Assembly (NCBI GenBank): GCA_014529385.2
Contig: CM043942.1
Location: forward strand, 36,172,469 to 36,236,468
Direction: 5' to 3'
Origin: Adiantum capillus-veneris
Lineage: Eukaryota > Streptophyta > Polypodiopsida > Polypodiales > Pteridaceae
DNA: 64,000 nucleotides
Shown here: piece after piece, positions 1 through 12,130 of the stretch
How positions within the stretch are numbered: the first letter of the stretch is position 1
Layout: each line of letters opens with the position of its first letter
Program-made: the position numbers and the translations under genes
The notes under the pieces: model-generated
Told to the model about the DNA's origin: nothing
Database searches by the model: none
Seen by the model: only the letters and a program-made list of their open reading frames with translations

Positions 1-2255
1 TTGACACATGCATAAGTTTGCTTATAGACGGGTCGATTATTGGTCATATTGACAAAGTGCAAAAATAATGGGTTTTTGACCTCGGAGGTATTACCCTCAG
101 GTGTCCTATAATCCCATTTGTCTGGACAGTCGGAACGAGCTCAGAAGCAGTTGTTTTTGACGCGTGGTGCATGATAAATCGGTGTTTCATCCGTATGCGC
201 GTGTTGCGTGCGCGCACACATACTATGGCATGCATTTCTTGTACACATCATTGAGAAGAGTTCTTTGCTCCACAACCTTGGGCCTAACTAGAATTTAGCT
301 ATTCATAAAATCTAAGGCTAACTTTGTCAAATTCCAGCTTCCTCTACCTGAATGAGCTAGCGAAACGATATAGGCTTTGATTTAGACTACATAATGAGTC
401 CTCTTAAGGATAACAATATTTTGCTTTATTTATATAACCTTTTTAGCAAATCATGTTTTTCTTTTAGCTTTGTAATAAGTGTACTTGCCAGACTGGCTTC
501 CCTCGACTCTTCGGATGTGTGCAGGACTAAAAGTATCCTCACTAACCTGAACATTGGATTAAATATGGGGATCCCCAGGATTCCGTAGAGAATGTAATAC
601 AGAACCTGTGGGTCTTACTTTGTCAAATACTTGAAAATCACCCTTTACATTGATATTGAGGTTGCTTCTACAAGGCCACGTTGGTCCTTCAATTATGGCC
701 TCATTTGGTTTGTGGAAACTATCCCTATTGTTGATTAAGTACTAAAGAAACTTGCTTCCTCTCTTCCCATGCGAACATCACCTAAAAAATCTTGCTGTCA
801 TATCACCTATCTTTACTTTTAAGATGGGCTTGGGTATTAACTGTCCACTTCCGGGCGTTGTAGTCCTCTGAGTTTCTGATGGCCTGCAATAGAATTAACC
901 TTCAATTTTTCCTCACACAAACACTGTGCATGAAGTACTGCATCATTTCCTTCTGTTGCAAAGTCTGTTGGGCGCTTGTCCTTGAATGGAGTCACCTCTG
1001 CACATTGAATCCTCCGTCCATTTTATTCGTATGGGGATGTATGGCATGTTGATGTTTGGAACTAATCAAAGATTTACGCTCTTAGTTTGCTTGGATTTCT
1101 ATGCACGATACACATCCCGATTTTTCCCTTTTTCACCTGCACAACCTATTGGATTTGTTATCTACATGCGGCTGGCATGCAAAAGATTTGCAATGAGGAG
1201 GCCTATGGCCTTGCATACTTAATAATAATGAGTTGGTGCTTAATAATCAATTCTTACTCTGAGAAATGGTCGGCAAACAGTGAGCACTGAATTGATACAT
1301 TTTACTGGTATTTCTTCCCATTACTACTGGCTTAAAGGTTGGTTCAAAGCTTGTAATGGTGAAGTATCTCTGGTATCCATAAAAGAAAAACAATTCCCGG
1401 TAAAATCTTTCTTTGAAGCGCTTTCGTGGAATTGTATGGAGGGCATTGGTTTTTACCTTTCAATAATGGTGCAATGAGTTTTACTTGATTGAGCATGGGT
1501 TTGCAGAGATAATGATGCACTTATAGGAGAAAGACTAAAGTTCATACTAGACTTATGGGTTTTTTTATGTAGTTGATGATTATTTCATCACTTGAATGAT
1601 ATCTCGCCACATTGCTTGGATTTCTTTGCTACATCTTGCATAGATTGACTACGTCTGCTCTAGAGGCGGCTGAAATCTGACTTCTTTCTAAATGAACCTT
1701 GTTGTGATTAGAAATAGGTTTGCCACCATAGACTTAGTTTTTTTATGGCAACCATTGTGATAAGCTTGTTGGTGATATTTCACATGAATTTCATTATGGA
1801 AGCTACAGGCCTTTTTTTCGAACGTGCTGCCTAGATACTTTCTGAGCATTGGACCTTAAACTAATTTCCCTAGCTAACTTTCTGATCGTGGGACTATTTT
1901 CATTTTAAAACTTGACTTTTGATCCTATGTCTGATGCCTGACTTGAAATTTACAGAGCAACAAGTGGTGACTATGTTGATGAACCATATTGAACATATAA
2001 GGCTCTTAGCATTTAGACGCAGGGAGTAGGAAGCAATAGCTCTTGATGCTTTGAATATGACATTGATAAGTTGTCTTCTATTAACTTTTCATGTTGAATG
2101 TCTGTGATGTCTGTGAAATTTTTTTAATGAACTTCTCTTCATTTGGTATAAAAGAGCTTTATTATGCAAAACTATCTACTTGGGATCTTACTTGATGATA
2201 GAGCTATACTGACCTGAATAGGAGTGAAGTGGGTGGTATTCTTCTGATCCTTTAA
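1..2255. other. Gene-poor AT-rich DNA, nothing recognised
   Basis: Only short open frames (under 80 codons) occur here. None resembles a known domain, and none has coding-like composition or splice context. It could be intron, intergenic DNA or very old transposon sequence; I see nothing that decides between these. Confidence 0.5.
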
Positions 2256-2261
2256 AAAAAA

Positions 2262-2445
2262 AAAACCATTGAGTGCAGTGAAGTTAGTACGGAGAGACTT
2301 TACACATATCATGTATTCACAATTGCTGTACAATACACCCTCGAGGGGTGACAGTGGGAGAGAACGCAACCCATGAGGCTCAAACCCTCAACCTTGAGGT
2401 TACATCACAAAGATCTCACCAACTGAGCTATGCTTCTTGGGTGAT
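2262..2445 (-). repeat. tRNA-derived SINE
   Basis: Read on the minus strand this begins with a tRNA-like head. A box A-like TAGCTCAGTTGG lies at 2419-2430 and a box B-like GGTTTGAGCCTC at 2375-2386, about 45 bases apart as in a tRNA gene. The body continues leftwards with a sequence that is repeated in a diverged form at 37.2 kb. The internal boxes would be a pol III promoter in a live copy. No cloverleaf can be completed, so it is not a working tRNA gene. The left end and the target-site duplication are not clear. Confidence 0.7.
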
Positions 2446-4900
2446 TCTTCTATTTCCATCTCTTTTGCTAGATTTTGAAAGTTGAAACTTGAGCTTTGCT
2501 TTGAACTGATTTTTGTTTTCTATCTTCTCTTCACTTTTCTATTTTCTCTTTACTATATAAAGTAGGAATATTTTGTTAAATGCTTTCTTAAGCTATTGAC
2601 GCTTTACTTATTCTTTTACTTGAGCAATATATGGCTCTCTTCCAAATTGTGGTTTCATATTATTGTGACTTTTATAGTGTCTACCTTATATCATCTTTCA
2701 ATGTTTTCCTACTAGCTTGGATTAACTTTAAATTACTTAACGTGAAGAGTTTGGGTTGATCTTATGGACTATTGTGGTTAAACCACGATGAGTTGAATTA
2801 TTGAACTATACATTTTTTGAAAGCCCTGAAGATAGGCAATTGATTGGCATAATACACTACCCATGATATCCTTACATGATATGATGGTGAACTCTACTTT
2901 GGCAAATGGTTTACAGTGGCAAAAAGATACTAATGATGAGTTACAAGCTTCTTATTTTTAATAAGCATCATTTTTTATAGTTTTCAGTTTTGATTATTGA
3001 TATCCTTTCAGCTCTTTCAATGCTCTGGACAAAACTAAAATGTCTCTTTTGAGTAAACATTGATACTATAATGATCAGATGCATTAGTATAAGGCAATTG
3101 AAAAATAGGTCAACAAAAAGTAGTTGATACCTATATAATCGTATGAATATATTGTAAAATCAAGTATCATCAAAGAAAGAATAAGAACCATTTCATTCAC
3201 TTCCGACTTTGAATACCTTTGCACATATAGGACACTAGTAGTCTAGTAATTTTTAAGTAGGACAAGGATAACAAATGAAAGGTTTATTGAAACCTCTCAT
3301 TCATATCCAAGGCTTACAAAAATTCTTTACATGGATGCAGATGATAATTCTACTTTTAGTTAAAAAGATTTAGGATAGTTGAAGTTCGCCTCTGATGATA
3401 CAGACCTATTTTATCCGTAGTCCTTTGTACATCTTAATGTATCGAATCATTGGAATGAATCCTCCTTTGATTCATAGATATAAAAATTTGTGCAAATTTA
3501 TCTCAAGATATCTAGAGTCTTGTCTTTTGAACATGGTGATCTTTTGTTTTTATTATCTTAAACTTCCACGCATGCACACACACACACCCCACCAAATTTG
3601 ATGACTTTGGTTAGCCTGACAATTTTGATGTTTAACTTGAGAAGATGTTACTTTGGGCTAATGTGATAAAGACTTTGAAACATATTGAGCACAATTGGGA
3701 GTGTCATGGGAACATTTTGAGCACAATTGAATTTATGTACGATAGGATAAGGGTGAATACACATGATCAAGGATCTTCAAAATCAAGGTCGAATGTTTTG
3801 GTGAAAAAGAAACCGTATGAAATCAAGATATGCCAAAGGGTAGAAATCTTGTCATAATGGCGAATTTCAGAGACTATTGACAATTTATAAATCAAATTCT
3901 ATACTTCATTTACATAAAACCTAAAAAAGTATACCTATTGAAACTAATTAACTTAGAACATAAACTAGATTAACTTAATTTGATAAAGGTTAATCTTAAA
4001 CAACAAAAATATATCAAACATTAGAGTAAATATAAAAGAACTCTTTATGAGTCTCATATTTACTAGTAATTTGAAAAAGAGTAACTGTAAACAACATCAA
4101 TTTGTAAAAGATTAATCATGAACAACAACAATGTTTAAAATATTAAACTAAATATAAAAGTAACTCTATATAGAACTTAGATGGATGTGTAATTCTACGA
4201 TTGGAAGTCAAAATTGGAAGAAATTTGTTTTTCCTTAAGTTTATGCATATTTCTTGTGTGCACGTGTGTGCGCACAGGTCTACAACAATGTGTGTAAACA
4301 TGCATCCCATCCATTGTCACCTAATGTGAGCCCTAAATGTTTGGCTTCTCCACTATAAGGACTTTCATATACACACCTTTGAAGAATGCATGTTACATCT
4401 ACTTTGTTATCGCTTAAAAAATAAAATGGTTTATTAGTTAGCTCTCTCACCTTACAATAGAAATATCCTCCAACACGTATCTCTCTTACCTTATAGTATA
4501 TCTTGTGTATATCTCCTCCATGCATGGCGTATGGCTACCTCCTCATCCAATAAGACATATGTGATTAGTAATATTGCTCTTTAATTCTTTAATAGATTGA
4601 TCAAGTGTAGGTAAGTTCCTTGGACGTCTAATAAGGGCCAACCCTCCCTAGTTGATTGATTGTAGACTAGTAGCGATTAGGGCTGCACTAATGCATATAG
4701 GTTCTCACCAAGACTCTCCAATAATGCCCTAGACTCTAACCATTCTGCTCTCAACGATCAAATGGGAGAGTGGATTGAATGTGACTATCTCGGATCATTT
4801 TAACTTGATTTCACCTTCAAATTTGTATCAATTTTCATGCATTTTCTTTTATTAAAATCATACTTCATTTGACCAATCAATTGGAGCGTTGAGGTGTTTA
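2446..4900. other. AT-rich DNA, nothing recognised
   Basis: There are no open frames with recognisable domains. A short CA run lies near 3,580. The stretch 3,900-4,170 is very AT-rich, with several short sequences that recur in diverged form. No coding or mobile-element signature is visible. Confidence 0.45.
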
Positions 4901-4901
4901 C

Positions 4902-5042
<141 letters not shown>

Positions 5043-5429
5043 CTATTAACTAGAGTTTTTAAGTACAAAATTTAGTTCCACTAAGCACACGCGTAAAGAG
5101 ATAGAGAAGGACAAAGATTGACCTCTAGCAAGTACACATGCACATAACCAAGAGAGTACACAATGGAGGTATAGCTTGACAGCTAGTACTACTTTTTCAT
5201 TAAGCAAAATGATAAGATGGTCTAAAAAGCAAAAGTCAAAATACAAGAGGTATAAAGTGACAATTTGCAAACGGTCAATATAAAACCACTAATGAATGAG
5301 CTGGCAGGATAAGGGTGACCACTCTTGGTAGGTAGAACATGTGGATGAAGTCCAGATGTAGGACCACTAGCGATGATTCTCATGTCCACTACCTTGTTCA
5401 GTAATTGTATGTGAGAAATCATCCAAGAT

Positions 5430-5645
5430 GACTTTCTATTGAGATTTATATCTCAATACTCCCTCGTGCTAGTAACGAATGTATGCAAGAAATCATTCAA
5501 GCAGACTTTCTATTGAGCTTCATATCTCAATACTCCATCTCAATCTCGACAGCATCTCTCATACTCCAAGTTGACTTTCTATTGAGCTTCATATCTCAAT
5601 ACTCCCTCTCAATCTTGATAGCATCTCTCATACTCCAAGCATCAC
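5430..5645 (-). repeat. Triplicated Copia polypurine tract / LTR junction
   Basis: A block of about 70 bases is present twice in tandem (about 5,500-5,568 and 5,569-5,640), with a partial third copy from about 5,430. On the minus strand each copy contains a motif like GAGAGGGAGTATTGAG, the usual polypurine tract plus LTR start of plant Copia elements. It lies just beyond the 3' end of the minus-strand Copia fragment at 5.73-7.0 kb, where such a junction is expected. Confidence 0.55.
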
Positions 5646-5729
5646 TCAAAGTGATTTATCCTCGTGTGAAACATTAGGGTTTGTGCCAAACATATGCTGC
5701 TTAGGTTGTCATGGTAAATGACATTAGAC

Positions 5730-7000
5730 CTTTGTCAACTCTCTAAGTGGTATTTGTAGCCATACTAACTCACTTGTTTCCACTGCAACACCCCTGTACT
5801 TAGCCTCTATACTCGAGAACCAATCAAGGGCCGCTTCTTGTTGCTAACCACCTTGAAAAAGCATAAACCTATTGGTAGATCACTAGGCACATCGACTACC
5901 AACCCAACCTACATTTGTGTACCCAAGTAGCTATAACTTTGTGTTAACCTTGTAAAAGAGTTCATAATCCAAGGTATCACTTGCATAAGACAATGTGTAC
6001 CTCACTGATCCAAATGTTGTTTCCTAGGATGGTACATAAATCTCCAATCCAACTACGTAACTTGGGTCCCATTGTGAGATTATCAAGTACATCAAACTAC
6101 CCAAAATCTTCCAATATATGACGGCATATTTGAGTGCTTCACCTGCATCATCTATCATCTTGAATTTTTTAATTTGAGGGCATATCAATAGGCTTAGAAT
6201 TAGCCTTACTATATGCTTTTTTTAAATATATGGAACGCATATTCCTTTGTGACAACCATTTCCCTTATTTGTGTATAATTTGAATGTTAAAGAAGTGTTA
6301 CGACTCACCCAAATGTTTCACATGAAACTCTCGTTACAAGAGACTCTTTACATATCTACCTTCAGCCGCATGATTGCCTCCAACCATCAAGTCATCCACA
6401 TAGATGCACACAAGTACACTACCTTTATCATGCTCGTCGAGATACAATGAGTGATCCTAATCAACCATACAAAAACCAATAGTAATCAAACTTGTACGAT
6501 CCTGTCATGCCAAGTTCTAGGTGCATGCTTCTGTCCATAATGTTTTTTTAGTTTATGTACTTATAAAAGGGGACCCAAATCCTAGTATAATAGTGGTTGC
6601 AACATATACACCTATTTTTACAAGAATACATCTATTAATTTTATCTGATGCAAAATCATATCTCTTGACATGATCATTGCAATATTAGCATGAATGGTAG
6701 TTTACTTAGCCATGAGGCTCAAAATTTTCTCACACTCAGTGCCATAAGTGTGCATGGCCTTTTGCTATCACTATTTCCTTGTACTTGCTCATTGTGGTGT
6801 TTGCATTATGCTTGACCTTGTAAACCCACTTGTAGTCAATCATATGTATGCCTAGCAAGAATGGCACTAAATCCCAAGGTTCATGTGGAACCATCTACTC
6901 ATACAAAGCTTGCTCCCAATGTGCACTTCAACAACACCCTCAAAATAAGTGGGCTTTACATCCTACATAATCTTTGCCACATATAGACGATGGCGAGCCA
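5730..7000 (-). pseudogene. Copia fragment B: RT to RNase H, decayed
   Basis: No open frame survives, but translating the minus strand across frames recovers Copia pol landmarks in the right order. The RT catalytic motif appears as VCIYVDDLMVGG near 6,370-6,420. A stretch like ILGSLMYLIIS lies near 6,080. An RNase H segment resembling GYTNVGWV lies near 5,900, followed by SIEAKYRGVAVETSELVWLQ near 5,760-5,820. The adjoining polypurine-like junction at 5.6 kb fits the 3' end of this element. Frameshifts and stops are frequent, so it is an old, dead copy, separate from the larger Copia element to its right. Confidence 0.7.
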
Positions 7001-7589
7001 CATAACTGTTTACGTCAATCATTGCACATGATTTCTCTCCCCTAGATTGACGTAAAAAATCAATATTGAGTAAATTTTTCTTGCATCCTTCTTGCACGTA
7101 GGGTCTTCAGAAATGGTATTCCAAAATCCTTATCAAGGATTTGCTTTAAGCCACAAATCTTTTTCATCGCCTATCCCCAATATTTGCATTCTTGGGGCAT
7201 TATTATATTTTCCTTTTCCTTTCCTTGATACATTTGATACGATAGCAAAAATCACTCTATTAGACAACTTGCCACTGTGAGGCAAGTGGATGCATTGCGA
7301 GTGCATGTGTAGGAGTGTGAGCGCAACAGTGTGGGTGGAGCTAGTGTGGATAACTATCCATTGCTCCTTATTTTTTTATGTATTAAAGAATAAGGTTAAA
7401 GAAAGATGGCGACGCCTGGCACCCGACCAATATAGCATGCACCCTTACAATCTCCCACTTGAAGGCCATAGTGGGCCAAGTGGCCTATGTTAGTACAAAC
7501 TTGTACAATTGTGAAGCATTATGAGGCTTCACCCTACGCCCATCATCTCAGTGTAATGTGCAAACCACTTGTGTGGCTAAGCTCTTCGT

Positions 7590-8044
7590 AAGAGCATCTG
7601 CAAGGTTGTCATTCGTGTGAACTTTGGTTAACTCAATGTGTTTGCTAGCCAAAATTTCCCTATCACCTGATACCTGACCTCGATGTGTTTCGACTTGGAA
7701 TGAAACACGGGGTTCTTTGCTAACACAATCGCACTCTAGCTATCACAATGTAGCGCTGGAGTTTGATGTATACCAAGGTCTCACACTAGACGAGATAATC
7801 ATACAGTTTCCTTGCTAGCACTGGAAACTGCAACATACTCAACCTCAATGGTGAAAGACAAAGTGCAATTTTGGAGACATGATCTCCAAGAGACTGGCGC
7901 TCTAGCAAACAAGAAAACATAGCCAGATCTGGATCTCCTAGTCTCCACCCAACCTGCATAATCCGAATTAGTGTATCCAACTATGGATGCATCATTGTTC
8001 CCAAAGCATAAGCAGTTGCTGGCTGAACCCTTGATGTATCTCAA
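7590..8044 (-). pseudogene. Copia A RNase H remnant
   Basis: The frame from 8,044 shows GYTNSDYAGWVETRRSRSGY and SWRS, then LSFTIEVEYVAVSSASKE, the Copia RNase H core with the usual Asp and Glu positions. A later piece around 7,580-7,650 reads ASKHIELTKVHTNDNLADAL followed by TK, the conserved RNase H C-terminus. A frameshift between the two makes it a pseudogene. Confidence 0.8.
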
Positions 8045-8560
8045 GATAGTTTCATTGCTAGGATTTTAAGAAAATGATGTGCATCACCCAAATCCTTCAT
8101 GGAAAATTGCTTGCTTAAGGCATCCTTGAGAAGCACAATCTCATCTTTAGACTTCTCGGCTATAAGCATGTCATCCACGTATAAGATGAGAATGATGAGG
8201 GAACCATCGTTCATCCTTGTGTATAAGCAGTGATCCTCTTGGCTCTGTACATAACGTTGGGATTGAATGTAATTATCAAATTGATGTACCACTGCCTTGA
8301 ACTTTGCTTTAGTCCATATAAAGCTTTCTTGTGTCTACACACTAGTTCTACCCTCGTTGGCTTCTCAGGCTTGATCGCAAAACCTTCTGGCTGCTTCATG
8401 TAGACATCTTCTTTAAGATCCCCATAAATAAAAGCCGTCTTCACATCCATTGGACCAATTCCATGTCTGCAATGGCTACTAAACCAAGCACAAGACATAG
8501 TGTACTCATCTTGACTACTGGAGAAACAATCTTATCGAAATCTATTTCTACTTGAAGCCT
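8041..8560 (-). pseudogene. Copia A reverse transcriptase remnant
   Basis: Minus-strand frames contain the landmark motifs of Copia [22 protein letters not shown] with PEGF, then [14 protein letters not shown], then the catalytic LILYVDDMLIA near 8,170-8,200 and SMKDLGDAHHFL. The YVDD aspartates are intact, but a frameshift near 8,270 splits the frame. The N-terminal third of RT is barely recognisable at 8,560-8,840. Confidence 0.85.
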
Positions 8561-8972
8561 TTAGCAACCAATCTAACCTTATACTTAGGCTCAAGATCTT
8601 CTGCCATGTACTTCTTCTTGTACACCCATTTTCAAGGCAATGCTTGTTTACCCTCTAGTAACTCTGTCAATTCCAAAGTCTCATTAGCTAAAATTAAGTT
8701 ATACTCAGATTGCATTAGCTTGCTCCCACTTTACGCTATCTTCCATTTGAATAGATTCTTTGTAACAAGTGCGCTCATCGCATTCAGTGACTATAACACA
8801 TAGTCCAATCTTGGCTCAAACCTCTAAGGGGCACGAGATATACGCGTAAATATGATCACTGCCTGGCTATTGGATTCCACTCTCTCTGGAGCACTACTAG
8901 TGGTAGGAACATCACAAGTAGACTGAGTTGGTTTTCCCAAATTTGTGGAGCCTACATCCTCAATCCGACTTT

Positions 8973-9643
8973 TCAATATTCAACAGATTGTCCATGCATT
9001 TTAGACTCATTGAATATCACTTGTGAGCTGCAAATAAACTTTCTAGATTCTGGGTGCCAGAGACGATATCTCATCTCTCCATGTGTACCATAACCAATGA
9101 AGATGTACTTATGTGACTTGGGATCGAGTTTCTTGCGAAGTTCTTTGGGAATGTGTGAGAACGCTTCACACCCTAACACACATAATCTATGCGATTCATA
9201 TGTTCAACAATACCATTCTGAGCAAGTGTGTAAATTGTCTCCAAATCCATCGTTTGCTACATAAATTCTTGAACTTTGTGGAGACATACTCTCCACCATT
9301 GTCAATTTGAAAAGCTTTTAGCATTCTACCAGATTGGTTCTCAACCATGGCTAAGGATTTCTAAAATGTAGCAAACACTTGTCTTTCCCCTTCAAGAGGT
9401 AGACCCGCACCTTTCGAGTAGAGTCATCTATGAATGTCATGAAATACAGTGCCCCCCCCCTAGAGATTTGTATGGCATAGGCCCACATAAACCCCTATGA
9501 ACCAAATCTAGAGGGTTTTCTAACTCTCGATGTAATGGCGAGGAAGTTTGCCTAGTTTGCTTGCCATAGATACAATGCTCATATAAATTGAAATCAAAAA
9601 AGTTTAACATAGATAAATAGCCCAAACGTTGAAGTATTTTCAT
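8973..9643 (-). pseudogene. Copia A integrase remnant
   Basis: The frame 9,643-9,437 carries the end of the zinc-binding N-terminal part and the start of the catalytic core (LDLVHRGLCGPMPYKSLGGG; families usually have H.D.CGP here). The frame 9,179-8,973 carries the C-terminal block MLGCEAFSHIPKELRKKLDPKS, then IFIGYG and FNESKM, typical of the Copia integrase-RT linker. The stretch between them, with the second catalytic Asp and Glu, is scrambled by frameshifts. It is non-functional. Confidence 0.75.
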
Positions 9644-9763
9644 TCCTTCCTAGCTCATATGGCCTAGCCAGCTATTCCACAACTCAATAGAAGGCTGCTC
9701 AGCTACATAGATAGAACTCTCTTTGGCTGAAGTGACATATAAAGAGTACAATGAACAAGATTT

Positions 9764-10400
9764 TTAACCTTTTATGAAAACCAAATTTGCCTTACACAAC
9801 CAAGAACCATTTCCAAAAACAATAGTATAGCCTAGAGCATCAAGTTGACCAATTGACGCCAAACTCTTAGTCAATTTAGGAACATGTCTGACTCCACGAA
9901 GCATAAATTTAGTGCTATCCTTCATGCATAACTTGACATCTTCCATACCGCATATATCAAGCTGAGCTTGACTGAACTATGCATAGCATTATATGTGGAG
10001 AACCATTCCCTATGGGGAGTAACATGGAAACTAGCACCTGAATCAATGATCCCAATTTGTGCATAACATTCATCAAGAGCCAATAACGCATCTGGACTCA
10101 AATTGAAAGTGAAAACAAGCACATATGACAATTGTTGCATGTCAGGAACAACTTGTGGAGGTGGAGATTCAACCACATTGATCTCCTCTGTCTTTACACT
10201 GCTCTTTGGAGCATCAGACTTCACAATAGTTTTGTCCTTTTCACGTTGTAAAACACAACAATCTTTCTTTAAATGGCCTTTCTTACCACAATGATAGCAT
10301 TTTATATTTCTCATGTTAAGTATGGAGCCTGATTTACCCCTTGTAATTTTCTGTGGTAAAAATGCACATTTGTAAGGCCCCCATTATGAGGAGAAGCCAT
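9764..10400 (-). pseudogene. Copia A gag (zinc knuckle) and protease
   Basis: The minus strand at 10,400-10,315 encodes a typical Copia gag N-terminus (MASPHNGGL followed by FTTENYKG). It then jumps straight to a CCHC zinc knuckle, CYHCGKKGHLKKDC, at about 10,300-10,259, so most of gag is deleted. About 60 residues on comes the protease active site as DSGASFHVTPHREWF near 10,050, with an intact DSG triad. The frame 9,946-9,764 continues with the protease C-terminal part (LRGVRHVPKLTKSLASIGQL), a well-conserved Copia block. A frameshift near 9,940 separates the two pieces. Confidence 0.85.
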
Positions 10401-10913
10401 CGTGCGTGAAGAAAAATCACATCGCTGGAAACCTTAATCACTTGTCGGAAACCAAAATTTTCATGGCCAGTCTCGAGCTGGAGTATTCCTTTTCGCCGGA
10501 ATATTATGGTCGGATGGCGACCGAAAAGTGGTCGAAAAACGACCAGTCGGTTGGCCGGCGGCTAGTGGTTGGAAGTCAATGGCTGGTGGCCGATTTCAAA
10601 GGAGGACTTGTCTTCTCAAGGGCGGCCACACATGGGCGGATTGGAGGGTCCGATTTGGACTTATTTATACAAAGGCGGCTACACATGGAGAGGGCAGCCC
10701 TTTTGGCCTATAAAAGGAGGCCATTTCTACACACATTACACAGGGTGAAGTTGATGCAACAAGGTGGGTGTGAGGTGGTGAGAGTGAAGCAAGGTGGGAG
10801 CTCTATTAAGGGTATAATCTCTTTGTAACCTACTTCTTGTTTGAAGTACTAAAGCCATTAAGTGGCTGATTTTCGTGGATGTATCCCACATTGGGTGAAC
10901 CACGTATATCGTG

Positions 10914-10950
<37 letters not shown>

Positions 10951-11037
10951 GTCTATAATCTCTTGTGTGTGAAAATTATCTCTCTCCATTAAGTAGTTTA
11001 CTCAATTATCTACTTAGCTAAATCATATTTTCTAACA
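10395..11037 (+). repeat. Copia-type LTR in plus orientation (probably solo)
   Basis: A TATA box (CCTATAAAAGGAG near 10,708) is followed by a block with ATCCCACATTGGGTGAACCACG (10,887-10,908, a hallmark of plant Copia U5), a CT-repeat at 10,919-10,949, and a terminus TTTTCTAACA at about 11,028-11,037. No initiator-Met primer site follows, so it looks like a solo LTR. Its orientation is opposite to the Copia coding sequences on its left, so it does not belong to them. The left boundary is an estimate. A 140-codon frame at 10,406-10,828 lies in this LTR and is probably fortuitous. Confidence 0.6.
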
Positions 11038-11231
11038 TCTCAAGTCACGGCCTCAACTCTTGCTACGATTCTGGCGATCCTTCCGATCACACAATAACAT
11101 ACACATGAACTCAATGTTGAACTTCAAGCTCCATAGCACTTGTTTCTTGTAATCTTGAAGTTGAGCTTGCAACCGATCTCTTCAAAGCCTGAGCGATTTC
11201 TTTGCAAAAAATACTTTCTAAGTTGCAAGGT

Positions 11232-11768
11232 CTAACATATCATACAACCATGTGCCCGTACAGAATAGAGCTTGGAGACACTAGGATTGTGTGCCCCCCA
11301 AGGTGTCCGAGGTGTGCTAAGAGGTGTGTTGAGAGGTGCGCCTGGGTAGGACGGGGATCGTGAGCGAGGAGGGGTCGAAGCATCTATAGACCCTCCTCCA
11401 CAGCAACCACCACCTCTACCTGACGATCGATCGAGATCGGTGAGTGTGCTTGTGCTATGGAGATGAGGACGTACCCGCCTCTGTCGCACCCCTAGGTGTT
11501 GAAGAGGCCATGATGGGAGACCTCGCACGCATCGTACCTGTAGGCGTCCCCTCCCCCATAGGCGTCCCCCCCCATAGGTGTCCCCCCCCATAGGCATCGG
11601 ACCCTCGGGTGTGAAGCCCGGAGGCGTAGTACCCATACCTCTAGCTACCCAGTACTGAGACGCCTCTACCATCTGACTGGGCGTCATCCGTGTGACAAAG
11701 CCCATAAATGCATCTGCACTCATAGAAGCGGGATTTGGAAACTCGTCTGCCATACTAAAGTCTTGCAC
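11232..11768 (-). CDS. Short CACTA-associated frame (Met/Pro/Arg-rich)
   Basis: This 178-codon frame starts MQDFSMADEFPNPASMSADA and has a short helical segment (FMGFVTRMTPSQMVEASQYW), then a Gly/Pro- and Arg-rich tail. It lies directly 3' of the transposase on the same strand, where CACTA elements carry a second gene (TNPA-like). I recognise no DNA-binding domain, and the tail runs through a low-complexity tract with C-runs at 11,545-11,590, so only the first 60 or so codons look like genuine protein sequence. Confidence 0.4.
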   Translation of the reverse strand: MQDFSMADEFPNPASMSADAFMGFVTRMTPSQMVEASQYWVARGMGTTPPGFTPEGPMPMGGDTYGGGRLWGRGRLQVRCVRGLPSWPLQHLGVRQRRVRPHLHSTSTLTDLDRSSGRGGGCCGGGSIDASTPPRSRSPSYPGAPLNTPLSTPRTPWGAHNPSVSKLYSVRAHGCMIC

Positions 11769-11859
11769 AAAGAAAGTAAAAGAAAGCGTTAGAACACCTT
11801 TGTTTAAATTAACTTTAAGCCTAATTTAAATCAACGTCTTCACACAAACACTTACAGGC

Positions 11860-12130
11860 CTAGGCCTCGATGAGTGAGGCAACATCGATAAGATCTTGCA
11901 CCGTATCATCTTCTATCTCTAATTGCAGACATAACTCTGTCCCAACTCGTTCTGGAAGATTGTCTTCATCCATTGCATCTTCATTTACAAGTGTCATATC
12001 TGCCTCGTCTGCGTCATCCCTCGTATATCTGTCAGCTTCCTCTGCCATAACTTCATCCATCTCATCTAATGTCACAGTAGTATCTGCGTCGTCTGACCGA
12101 CTTTCTATCCAAGAGCTCTTGCCCTTCAAA
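11860..12130 (-). pseudogene. CACTA transposase acidic C-terminal tail
   Basis: The frame ending at 11,860 encodes a strongly acidic tail rich in Asp and Glu (MDEVMAEEADRYTRDDADEA and on to a stop), in a different frame from the DUF4216 part. Acidic tails after DUF4216 are common in CACTA proteins. The antisense open frame at 11,870-12,394 is only its serine-rich shadow. Confidence 0.6.

Larger units (their letters stand above)
7440..10400 (-). mobile_element. Ty1/Copia retrotransposon A, degenerate
   Basis: Reading leftwards from 10,400 the domain order is gag with zinc knuckle, protease, integrase, reverse transcriptase, RNase H. This order is diagnostic of Ty1/Copia (integrase before RT). 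Large parts are missing, for example most of gag and the integrase core, and there are several frameshifts and stops. I could not find a matching LTR pair. The likely 3' end lies around 7,440-7,590, just after the RNase H C-terminus. Confidence 0.85.

Noticed and set aside
2372-2432. Functional tRNA gene
   Set aside because: Only box A- and B-like elements are present; acceptor and anticodon stems do not pair, and a diverged copy with the same non-tRNA tail exists at 37.3 kb.
10406-10828. 140-codon frame as a gene
   Set aside because: It lies within a Copia-type LTR, crosses its TATA region, and has no recognisable domain.
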